A stretch of 5,096 nt of DNA from Anaerolineales bacterium UBA2232 (GTDB lineage: Bacteria; Chloroflexota; Anaerolineae; UBA2200): positions 6,677 through 11,772 of the forward strand of contig DDYO01000044.1 of assembly GCA_002348045.1 (NCBI GenBank). The letters are read 5' to 3'. Both the position numbers and the translations under genes were made by a program. Under the pieces are notes generated by a model that ran no database searches, was not told the DNA's origin, and worked only from the letters and a program-made list of their open reading frames with translations. Shown one piece after another: positions 1 to 5,096 of this stretch (its first letter is position 1; every line of letters starts with the position of its first letter).

Positions 1-1
1 T

Positions 2-1558
2 GAGCAGGCAGTTACGATTCCCTCGGTCAGGGAGATACCTGACGATGCGGCCCATCGGCACGCTTTAGCGCTCCGCCTGGTGCTCGGGGGCCTGGCGCTG
101 GCTGTGGCTGGTCTTGCGCTGGTCGGAACTCCCTGGCGGGCATGGCTAAACGCTGGGCTGCAGCGATATCAGGGATTGCCGGAGCGGATGCACTGGCTGA
201 TGATGGGCGCTATCTGGGTGGTGTACTATGTGGTACCGGCAGATTCCCTGGCGATCGCGGCGTTGGCTCTGGCGGCTGTGGTGGTAGCACTGCGTCCGGA
301 AATTGGCCTCACGTCGCTTGTGTTTTCCATTCCCTTTTTCCTACACACCCGATCGGTGTTTGGCATGGCGTTTTCTGTCACCGAGCTGTTGACAGTGATG
401 GTAGCTCTGGCCTATGTCTTACGATGGCTGGGCGCCCTGTGGGCTGCTATCCGAGAGAGGTCGGTTTCGCTAAGGACACAGGTCAGGGCCGTCTTTGCAG
501 GCATGACGAGCCTGGATTGGGCAGTCGTCGCATTTCTGCTTCTGGGAGCACTTTCGCTGCGGGTCTCCCTCTATCGCGGTGTGAGCCTGCGGGAGTTCAG
601 GGTTGTTGTCCTGGAGCCGGTTGTGTTGTACGGACTCCTTCGGCAGGCCAAGCTGTCTGCCGAAGGGCGCCGCCGTTTGGTGGATGCGTTGCTGGTGTCG
701 GGCCTGGTGGTGGCGGCCTATGGGCTGTTTCAGCTCTTTGTGACGGGTGATGTCATTGCCGCGGAGGGTGTCCGGCGCGTCCACAGCGTCTATCCGTCAC
801 CCAACAACCTCAGCCTGTTCCTGGCACGCATCGTGCCCTTTGGTGTTTCGGTGGCTCTGGTGGGCCGAGGCCGGCGCCGCTGGTTATACGGGGTGGCCCT
901 GGTACCGCTCCTGGTGTGCTTGCTGCTTACCTACTCCCGAGGAGCGTTGTTGCTGGGCGTCCCGGCGGCCCTGCTGGCCATTGCTCTGCTTCGCGGCCGC
1001 AGGTCAACGATGGTCGTGCTTGTCTTGGTGCTTCTGGCAATGCTCTTGGCGGTTACGGCATTGGGCCCTCAGAGAATGACATCTCTCCTGAACCTGGAGG
1101 AAGGCACCACGTTTAGACGCGTGAGGCTCTGGGAGTCGGCTGTGGCCATGATCCGCGACTACCCTATCAGCGGCATCGGCCTGGACAATTTCCTGTACCG
1201 CTATCCTGCCTACATGCGGCCGGACGCCTGGCAGGAGCCAGGTCTGTCTCATCCCCACAACATTATCTTGGACTTTTGGACGAGGTTGGGAGTTGGAGGC
1301 CCGCTTATCCTGATGTGGCTGCTATTTTCGTTCCTGCGGCTGAGCTTTGGTCAGTACCATCGTTTGGCGGATGGAAATGCCCGTGCTATTATCCTCGGAG
1401 CGCTGGCGGCCATGGTCGGGTCGCTGGCCCATGGGCTGATTGACAACTCGTACTTTCTGGTCGACCTGGCCTTTGTATTCTTCTTTCTGATTGGCCTTAT
1501 CCGCACTGCAAATGAGGCGCAACCTCAAGGGGATGGTATTGGTGGAACAGCAACGTAA
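2..1558 (+). CDS. O-antigen ligase/polymerase family membrane protein (Wzy_C type), 5' partial
   Basis: This is a polytopic inner-membrane protein of the Wzy/WaaL/ExoQ group, which polymerise or transfer undecaprenyl-linked oligosaccharides on the outer face of the membrane. About ten or more hydrophobic segments are visible. Numbering from GTG at 80, the Wzy_C signature follows a YSRG motif (Arg287): an RLWESA block (349-354), GIGLDNF (365-371) and HPHN (391-394) at the end of the large periplasmic loop, then further membrane segments to the TAA at 1556-1558. The first in-window start codon, GTG at 80, lies inside a hydrophobic stretch and lacks a Shine-Dalgarno sequence. The frame is open leftward to base 2 with no stop and no ATG, GTG or TTG, so the true start is probably outside the window. 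The 3' end overlaps the next gene by 17 nt, so the two are likely co-transcribed. The family assignment is firm. Whether it is a ligase, a polymerase or a protein glycosyltransferase cannot be told from sequence. Confidence 0.85.
   Translation, partial: EQAVTIPSVREIPDDAAHRHALALRLVLGGLALAVAGLALVGTPWRAWLNAGLQRYQGLPERMHWLMMGAIWVVYYVVPADSLAIAALALAAVVVALRPEIGLTSLVFSIPFFLHTRSVFGMAFSVTELLTVMVALAYVLRWLGALWAAIRERSVSLRTQVRAVFAGMTSLDWAVVAFLLLGALSLRVSLYRGVSLREFRVVVLEPVVLYGLLRQAKLSAEGRRRLVDALLVSGLVVAAYGLFQLFVTGDVIAAEGVRRVHSVYPSPNNLSLFLARIVPFGVSVALVGRGRRRWLYGVALVPLLVCLLLTYSRGALLLGVPAALLAIALLRGRRSTMVVLVLVLLAMLLAVTALGPQRMTSLLNLEEGTTFRRVRLWESAVAMIRDYPISGIGLDNFLYRYPAYMRPDAWQEPGLSHPHNIILDFWTRLGVGGPLILMWLLFSFLRLSFGQYHRLADGNARAIILGALAAMVGSLAHGLIDNSYFLVDLAFVFFFLIGLIRTANEAQPQGDGIGGTAT
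1527..1532 (+). promoter_or_regulatory. Ribosome binding site for the GT2 gene, inside the upstream gene
   Basis: AAGGGG lies 9 nt before the GTG at 1542, a good spacing. It touches the ATG at 1533 directly, which is too close for that codon. The ATG at 1512 has no comparable purine tract upstream. This favours GTG 1542 as the start. The site sits within the last codons of the Wzy_C-type gene, so translation of the two genes may be coupled. Confidence 0.5.
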
Positions 1559-2279
1559 AGTTCGGGTAGACGTGGTGATCCCGGTCTACAATGAAGAGAA
1601 CGACCTGGAACGCAGCGTCCTGAAGCTGCGCCAGTTCCTCGTGGACCATGTCCCTTATGATTGGCGGATCGTGGTGGCTGACAACGCTTCGCAAGATCGG
1701 ACTCTGGAGATCGCCCAGAATATGGCGAGGCAGTTTCCGGGTCAGGTGACGTTCATCCACCTGGAACAGAAGGGACGCGGTCGTGCCCTGCGGCGCGCCT
1801 GGACCGAAAGTGATGCCGATATTGTCAGCTACATGGATGTGGATCTGTCCACTGACCTGAGTTGTTTTCCGCCGCTCATAGACGGCCTGATCGGAACCGA
1901 GTACGATGTGGCCATCGGGTCGCGCCTGGCGCCTGGCGCTCGTATCACCCGTGGCCTGAAGCGGGAGTTCATCTCTCGCAGCTACAACCTCATCATCAAG
2001 CTGATGTTCTGGCATCACTTTTCGGATGCCCAGTGCGGCTTCAAGGCCCTTACTCGCCGGGCGGTGGACGACATCATCCCGCTTGTACAGGACCAGGCCT
2101 GGTTCTTTGACAGTGAGATCCTGCTGCTGGCTGAACGGTTGGGCTATAAGATCTGGGAGGTCCCTGTAATCTGGGCGGACGATCCAGATAGCCGGGTCAA
2201 GATCGCCAGCACCGCGTGGGAAGACATCAAAGGGCTTTTCCGCGTCCGCTTCAGCAGCGTCGCCAAGCGGCCTAGGTAG
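1542..2279 (+). CDS. GT2 glycosyltransferase, dolichyl/polyprenyl-phosphate glucose or mannose synthase type
   Basis: A 245-residue GT-A fold glycosyltransferase resembling Alg5/DPM1-type enzymes, which move glucose or mannose from a nucleotide sugar to a polyprenyl phosphate on the cytosolic face of the membrane. Visible motifs, numbered from GTG 1542, are VIPVYNEE (12-19), Asp47 in the nucleotide-binding ADNAS block, KGRGRALR (77-84), the metal-binding DVD within YMDVDLSTD (97-105), GSRL (126-129), DAQCGFKAL (162-170) and FDSE (189-192), followed by a VPVIW strand. There is no C-terminal GtrA-like membrane domain, so this is the short catalytic form. It overlaps the upstream gene by 17 nt and ends 8 nt before the UXS gene, consistent with one operon. 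Alternative in-frame starts are TTG 1491, ATG 1512, ATG 1533 and TTG 1539; 1542 is chosen for its ribosome binding site and because the family fold begins a few residues later. The fold is sure. The sugar and acceptor are inferred. Confidence 0.88.
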   Translation: MEQQRKVRVDVVIPVYNEENDLERSVLKLRQFLVDHVPYDWRIVVADNASQDRTLEIAQNMARQFPGQVTFIHLEQKGRGRALRRAWTESDADIVSYMDVDLSTDLSCFPPLIDGLIGTEYDVAIGSRLAPGARITRGLKREFISRSYNLIIKLMFWHHFSDAQCGFKALTRRAVDDIIPLVQDQAWFFDSEILLLAERLGYKIWEVPVIWADDPDSRVKIASTAWEDIKGLFRVRFSSVAKRPR

Positions 2280-2287
2280 CAGCGGCC

Positions 2288-3226
2288 ATGCGGGTCCTCA
2301 TTAGTGGCGGTGCTGGCTTTCTGGGCTCACACCTGTGCGATCGGTTCTTGTCGGAGCGGCATGAGGTCATCGCAGTGGATAACCTGGTCACCGGGAATCT
2401 GGACAACCTCGCTCACCTGATGAGCTCTCCCCTCTTCCGTTTTATCCAACACGACGTGACGCAATCCATTTACATTGATGGCCCTGTGGATGCTGTTCTG
2501 CATTTTGCGTCTCCGGCAAGCCCGATTGACTACCTGCACCTACCCATACAGACCCTCAAGGTCGGCGCCCTGGGCACCCACAACATGCTGGGTTTGGCAA
2601 AGGCAAAGGGGGCACGCTTTCTCCTGGCCTCTACATCAGAGGTCTATGGCGATCCCCAGGTTCACCCCCAGTCGGAGGATTACTGGGGCCATGTGAACCC
2701 GATCGGCCCCAGGGGAGTGTACGATGAGGCCAAGCGCTTTGCTGAGGCGTTGAGCATGGCGTACCATCGGACCCACGGCCTGAGCACCAGGATTGCCCGC
2801 ATCTTTAACACGTACGGTCCACGGATGCGGCTGGATGACGGCCGTGTCGTGCCCAACTTTGTTGGCCAGGCCTTGCGGGGTGAGCCGCTGACGGTCTACG
2901 GGGATGGCAGTCAAACCCGCAGCTTTTGCTACTGCGATGACCTAGTCGAGGGCCTCGCGCGGCTCCTGACCTCGGATTGCTCCGATCCAGTTAACCTTGG
3001 CAACCCCACTGAGTTGAGCATCCGTCAGTTTGCCCAGCACATCAACGCCATGGTTGGCAACGAGGCCGGGATTCAATTCTGTCCTCTCCCGGCGGACGAT
3101 CCCAGGGTGCGACAGCCGGATATTTCTCGAGCTCGCCGGGTCCTCGGGTGGGCGCCGGCGGTTGACCTGGAAGACGGACTGAGGTTGACGATCAACTGGT
3201 TCCGCCAAAGGTTGAGCCGATCATAA
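2288..3226 (+). CDS. UDP-glucuronate decarboxylase (UDP-xylose synthase), extended SDR
   Basis: This 312-residue cytosolic NAD-dependent enzyme converts UDP-glucuronate to UDP-xylose and CO2. It has the full length of the bacterial UXS family. The Rossmann glycine motif GGAGFLGS is at residues 7-14 and Asp31, in VDN, follows strand 2. HFASPASP (72-79) is typical of this family. The catalytic STSEVYGDP block (115-123) carries Glu118, and YDEAK gives Tyr145 and Lys149. [10 protein letters not shown] (171-180), the [13 protein letters not shown] substrate region (203-215), VNLGNP (235-240) and [10 protein letters not shown] (270-279) complete the signature; by analogy with the ArnA decarboxylase domain, Arg275 would be the catalytic arginine. 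The conserved blocks favour UXS over UDP-glucose 4-epimerase. The ATG lies 8 nt after the GT2 stop with only a weak AGG upstream (2274-2276), so translation may depend on coupling. UDP-xylose would feed the glycan made by the upstream genes. Confidence 0.93.
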   Translation: MRVLISGGAGFLGSHLCDRFLSERHEVIAVDNLVTGNLDNLAHLMSSPLFRFIQHDVTQSIYIDGPVDAVLHFASPASPIDYLHLPIQTLKVGALGTHNMLGLAKAKGARFLLASTSEVYGDPQVHPQSEDYWGHVNPIGPRGVYDEAKRFAEALSMAYHRTHGLSTRIARIFNTYGPRMRLDDGRVVPNFVGQALRGEPLTVYGDGSQTRSFCYCDDLVEGLARLLTSDCSDPVNLGNPTELSIRQFAQHINAMVGNEAGIQFCPLPADDPRVRQPDISRARRVLGWAPAVDLEDGLRLTINWFRQRLSRS

Positions 3227-3233
3227 GTCCGTT

Positions 3234-3254
3234 CGGCCTCGCCGGCTCGGGCCG
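3234..3254 (+). terminator. Possible terminator hairpin after the UXS gene
   Basis: CGGCC (3234-3238) can pair with GGCCG (3250-3254) around an 11-nt loop that itself contains the palindrome GCCGGC. It begins 8 nt after the UXS stop codon. The sequence just downstream (TTGGGTTGC) is only mildly T-rich, so a classic Rho-independent terminator is not established. Confidence 0.25.
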
Positions 3255-3334
3255 TTGGGTTGCTGAAGCACCATCGCTGCCCTGGCTGCTTGATAAATGG
3301 CCGGTCTCTGCGGGGGCACGGGTCCGTGACACAT

Positions 3335-3360
3335 GGGGCGCCCACGCTGGGCGCTGGCCC
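3335..3360. terminator. GC-rich inverted repeat between convergent genes, candidate bidirectional terminator
   Basis: GCGCCCA (3338-3344) and TGGGCGC (3348-3354) form a perfect 7-bp stem with a 3-nt loop. Outside a TGG bulge, GGG (3335-3337) can also pair with CCC (3358-3360). It lies about 30 nt beyond the stop codon of the minus-strand hydrolase gene and about 110 nt beyond the UXS stop. Neither strand has a T-tract after the stem, so it may act with Rho, act only as an RNA-stabilising end, or be a chance repeat in GC-rich DNA. Confidence 0.35.
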
Positions 3361-3389
3361 TTGCACCGCGACCCACACGATTCAGCGGG

Positions 3390-4241
3390 CTATGACTGAG
3401 TCGCCAGCGATTCCTGGATGCACTTGGCGGTAGCCTCCGGCTGGCTCATGGGCACAAAGTGATCCGCGTCCCTGATCTCGAGGTACGTTGCCGCTGGTAG
3501 CAACCGTCGCATCCAACGTAGAGCATCAGGGCGAAAGGTGTTCGAGCTTTGCCCACGGATGACCAGCACCTCCTTGTCCCGCAGTTTGGGGAGCTGTAAC
3601 CACACGTCGGGTGGAGCCGTCGCAAAGACCCGGCTCTCCCACTCGGCGGAGTAACGCAGCCGTACGGTCCCCTGGGCTGTGTCCTCGAAGGCGCTGTCGA
3701 CATAATCCTGCAGAAAGGGCGGGCGCCACAGCCGAAAGGCTGGGGCCGTTCGGTAAGCGCGCAGGGCTGTGGAGCGATTCGGCCATTCTGTACGCCTGCG
3801 GCGCGCTCCCGACGCCAGGGGACTGCGGCTGCCGAGACCCAGCGGCATCGCTGCCGCCCAGAGAAGCGCGATCCAGGGGGGCAGGATCACCGGGTCGATG
3901 AGGATGAGCTGGCCTACCAGCTCGGGGTTGGCCGCAGCGCAATAGAGGCTCACTACGGCGCCAAGGGAGTGCCCGCATAGTGTGACACGACCCAGATCCA
4001 GGTCGCGCAGGAATTGGGTGAGGTCTTGGCCGAATTGTCGCCAATGCCGTAGGTCGGCTGGCTGCTGACCGGGCCACAAAGCGCGGCATTCCATGCCCAA
4101 CACGCGGTGTTGCGAGACCAGCCGCTCGGCGAGATGAGTGTAAGTAGCCGGCGGAAAGCCGTTGGCGTGGGCGATGTGCAAGGTCGGTCCCTCACCTCCC
4201 CAGTCCACGTATGGGATTCCGCTGGGCGACTGCTTGAGCAT
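3390..4241 (-). CDS. Alpha/beta-hydrolase fold protein
   Basis: A 283-residue single-domain alpha/beta-hydrolase with no signal peptide, so probably cytosolic. HANGFPP (25-31) after the first long strand is the likely oxyanion-hole loop. The nucleophile elbow is CGHSLG with Ser92. LILIDP ends at Asp116-Pro117, a cap region rich in Trp, Arg and Pro spans about 120-200, and the C-terminal catalytic histidine is His261 in DADHFVPM. The usual acid position after strand VLVIRG reads SSNTF, with Asn234 where relatives I recall have Asp; Asp116 might serve instead. The ATG at 4241 is preceded by AGGA (4249-4252) with 7-nt spacing, supporting this start. The gene stands alone, convergent with the sugar operon and divergent from scpA. 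The substrate is unknown: esterase, lipase-like and C-C hydrolase roles are all possible. Confidence 0.88.
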   Translation of the reverse strand: MLKQSPSGIPYVDWGGEGPTLHIAHANGFPPATYTHLAERLVSQHRVLGMECRALWPGQQPADLRHWRQFGQDLTQFLRDLDLGRVTLCGHSLGAVVSLYCAAANPELVGQLILIDPVILPPWIALLWAAAMPLGLGSRSPLASGARRRRTEWPNRSTALRAYRTAPAFRLWRPPFLQDYVDSAFEDTAQGTVRLRYSAEWESRVFATAPPDVWLQLPKLRDKEVLVIRGQSSNTFRPDALRWMRRLLPAATYLEIRDADHFVPMSQPEATAKCIQESLATQS

Positions 4242-4248
4242 GCAAGGT

Positions 4249-4252
4249 TCCT
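4249..4252 (-). promoter_or_regulatory. Ribosome binding site for the alpha/beta-hydrolase gene
   Basis: Reading leftward, AGGA is followed by 7 nt and then the ATG at 4241. This is a normal spacing and decides the start. Confidence 0.6.
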
Positions 4253-4278
4253 ATGGCAGGTCTGGAATGCAAGCGCGG

Positions 4279-4306
4279 TTGGCCTCCAGGATGAAGCTGA
4301 TATAAT
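4279..4306 (+). promoter_or_regulatory. Extended -10 sigma70-type promoter for scpA
   Basis: TATAAT (4301-4306) matches the -10 consensus in all six positions and is preceded by TGA (4298-4300), giving a full extended -10 (TGNTATAAT). TTGGCC (4279-4284) matches the -35 consensus at 4 of 6 positions with a 16-nt spacer. Transcription would start near 4313, leaving a leader of about 35 nt before the scpA ATG. Such an AT-rich match stands out in a GC-rich window and lies exactly where a promoter is needed. Confidence 0.7.
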
Positions 4307-4332
4307 CATACCAGGTTGGAACGGTGGTGCAA
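4305..4332 (-). promoter_or_regulatory. Possible promoter for the alpha/beta-hydrolase gene
   Basis: On the minus strand, TATGAT (complement of 4305-4310) matches the -10 consensus at 5 of 6 positions. TTGCAC (complement of 4327-4332) matches the -35 consensus at 3 of 6 with a 16-nt spacer. Transcription would start near 4298, giving a leader of about 57 nt. Its -10 shares two bases with the rightward scpA -10. The weak -35 makes this tentative. Confidence 0.35.
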
Positions 4333-4334
4333 AT

Positions 4335-4341
4335 GGGGGTG
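4335..4341 (+). promoter_or_regulatory. Ribosome binding site for scpA
   Basis: GGGGGTG can pair with the anti-Shine-Dalgarno sequence along its length, allowing one G-U pair, and lies 6 nt before the ATG at 4348. This favours 4348 over the in-frame ATG at 4333 and GTG at 4339, which lack such a site. Confidence 0.55.
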
Positions 4342-4347
4342 TACACC

Positions 4348-5096
4348 ATGAGCGATAACGTGGCCTCTCATGAGGGCACATTGGGTAAGGGGCCCTGGTA
4401 CCGAGTGCGGCTGGATGTCTTCGAAGGTCCGTTGGATGTGCTCCTTCGCCTTATCGAAGATCGCCAGCTTGATATCACCAAGGTTTCGTTGGCCCTGGTG
4501 ACCGACAACTATCTGGAGTATGTCCGATCCCTGTCTCAGGCGAGCGCGGAAGACCTTGCTGGGTTCCTGGTGGTGGCTGCCAAGCTGCTCTTGATCAAGT
4601 CTCGCGCGCTGCTACCGGCAAGGCCGGGAGAAGTCACGGAAGAAGAGGATGCTGGGGACCAATTGGCGCGTCAACTTATGGAGTACAAGCACCTCAAGTC
4701 GCTAGCTCAGGCCTTGCGAGAACGTGAGGATTCGGGCCTGCGGTCATACGTGCGGGTGGCTCCACCGCCCACTCTGGAGCGCAAGTTGGATCCGGCGGGG
4801 GTAACATTGGACGACCTCATGGTGGCCGTGCGGGCTGCGCTGGCAGTCAAGGTGCACGACGGACCGGTGGATACCGTGGTGGCGCCGCTGGTGGTCACCA
4901 TCGGCGATCTGATCAAGCGCATCCGCGGCCTGATGACAACACATGGCCAGTTCAGTTTTGGTCAGTTGCTGCGCGAGGCCCGGTCGCGCCTGGAGGTTAT
5001 CGTCTCGTTCTTGGCGGTCCTGGAGCTGGTCAAGGCTCGCGAGGTGATGGCGGAACAAGGGGAGCTCTTTGGGGAGATCCTCATCGTACGTATGCC
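4348..5096 (+). CDS. scpA: Segregation and condensation protein A (kleisin), 3' partial
   Basis: ScpA is the kleisin subunit of the bacterial SMC-ScpAB condensin: it bridges the SMC ATPase heads, binds an ScpB dimer and helps compact and segregate the chromosome. The first 249 residues are visible. After a short variable N-terminus comes the hallmark VFEGPLDVLLRLIE (from Val24), then DITKVSLALVTDNYLEY and the conserved helix AAKLLLIKSRALLP (77-90). An acidic linker (EEED, about 97-100) and the middle ScpB-binding region follow. The C-terminal winged-helix SMC-binding part runs from about 190, with VIVSFLAVLELVKAREV (217-233) and QGELFGEILI (237-246). The family is usually about 240-270 residues, so little should be missing; no stop occurs before the window ends. 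ATG 4348 is chosen for its ribosome binding site. The gene has its own strong promoter, and scpB is expected just to the right, as in many bacteria, but is not in view. Confidence 0.93.
   Translation, partial: MSDNVASHEGTLGKGPWYRVRLDVFEGPLDVLLRLIEDRQLDITKVSLALVTDNYLEYVRSLSQASAEDLAGFLVVAAKLLLIKSRALLPARPGEVTEEEDAGDQLARQLMEYKHLKSLAQALREREDSGLRSYVRVAPPPTLERKLDPAGVTLDDLMVAVRAALAVKVHDGPVDTVVAPLVVTIGDLIKRIRGLMTTHGQFSFGQLLREARSRLEVIVSFLAVLELVKAREVMAEQGELFGEILIVRM

Noticed and set aside
142..750. 202-residue open frame on the + strand
   Set aside because: It lies wholly inside the Wzy_C-type gene in another frame. Its translation is rich in Gly, Cys and Ser with no recognisable domain, as expected of a shadow in GC-rich coding DNA.
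1497..2018. 173-residue open frame on the - strand
   Set aside because: It is antisense to the GT2 gene, whose motifs are clear. The product has no recognisable motif.
3227..3389. Possible tRNA or small RNA in the convergent gap
   Set aside because: The short GC-rich stems do not form a cloverleaf, and there is no T-loop-like GTTCRA block or promoter-like sequence.
3526..4089. 187-residue open frame on the - strand
   Set aside because: It is an alternative frame of the alpha/beta-hydrolase gene, rich in Arg, Pro, Ser and Ala. The real frame carries GHSLG and the catalytic His.
4240..4273. Direct repeat ATGCAAG at 4240-4246 and 4267-4273
   Set aside because: It is only 7 nt long with two copies, one of which covers the hydrolase start codon. 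This is easily explained by chance.
4107..4358. 83-residue open frame on the + strand spanning the hydrolase start and the promoter region
   Set aside because: It is antisense to the hydrolase N-terminus and runs through the promoter and scpA ribosome binding site. No domain is seen and the start has no good context.
3953..4381. 142-residue open frame on the - strand reaching into scpA
   Set aside because: It overlaps the start of scpA, the intergenic promoter and the N-terminus of the hydrolase in a different frame. No motif or homology is apparent.
4744..5058. 104-residue open frame on the - strand
   Set aside because: It is antisense to well-conserved scpA coding sequence and rich in His and Gln, typical of a shadow frame.

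Overview
The window is bacterial, fairly GC-rich (roughly 60% by eye) and densely coded. It holds five protein genes in three transcription units, and no RNA gene, CRISPR array or mobile element was seen. The mix is a lipid-carrier-type GT2 glycosyltransferase, UDP-glucuronate decarboxylase, a Wzy/WaaL-like membrane protein and an ScpA condensin subunit. This would fit Chloroflexota or another environmental bacterial lineage, but that is a weak inference because no phylogenetic marker is decisive here.

Region 1 (1-3226, + strand) is the distal part of a surface-polysaccharide operon. A polytopic O-antigen ligase/polymerase-like protein comes first; its reading frame is open to the left edge, so its N-terminus is probably cut off. 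It overlaps a GT2 glycosyltransferase of the dolichyl-phosphate glucose/mannose synthase type by 17 nt. After an 8-nt gap comes a very typical UDP-glucuronate decarboxylase (UXS), which makes UDP-xylose. Together they suggest a cell-surface glycan or glycoconjugate: UXS supplies a pentose donor in the cytosol, the GT2 charges a polyprenyl phosphate with a hexose, and the Wzy_C-type protein polymerises or transfers lipid-linked oligosaccharide outside the membrane. No promoter for this operon lies in the window.

Region 2 (3227-3389) is a 163-nt convergent intergenic gap with two GC-rich inverted repeats that could end transcription from both sides, although neither is followed by a proper T-tract.

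Region 3 (3390-4241, - strand) is a single alpha/beta-hydrolase with a clear nucleophile elbow and terminal histidine. Its acid residue is uncertain.

Region 4 (4242-4347) is a divergent promoter region. It contains a consensus extended -10 element (TGATATAAT) firing rightward and a weaker leftward -10 that overlaps it.

Region 5 (4348 to the right edge, + strand) is scpA, the kleisin subunit of the SMC-ScpAB condensin. The frame is still open at the last base, but the conserved C-terminal region is visible, so only a short tail should be missing.

Nothing in the window is a convincing new system. The items most worth checking are the overlapping divergent promoters, the acid residue of the hydrolase and the make-up of the sugar operon to the left.
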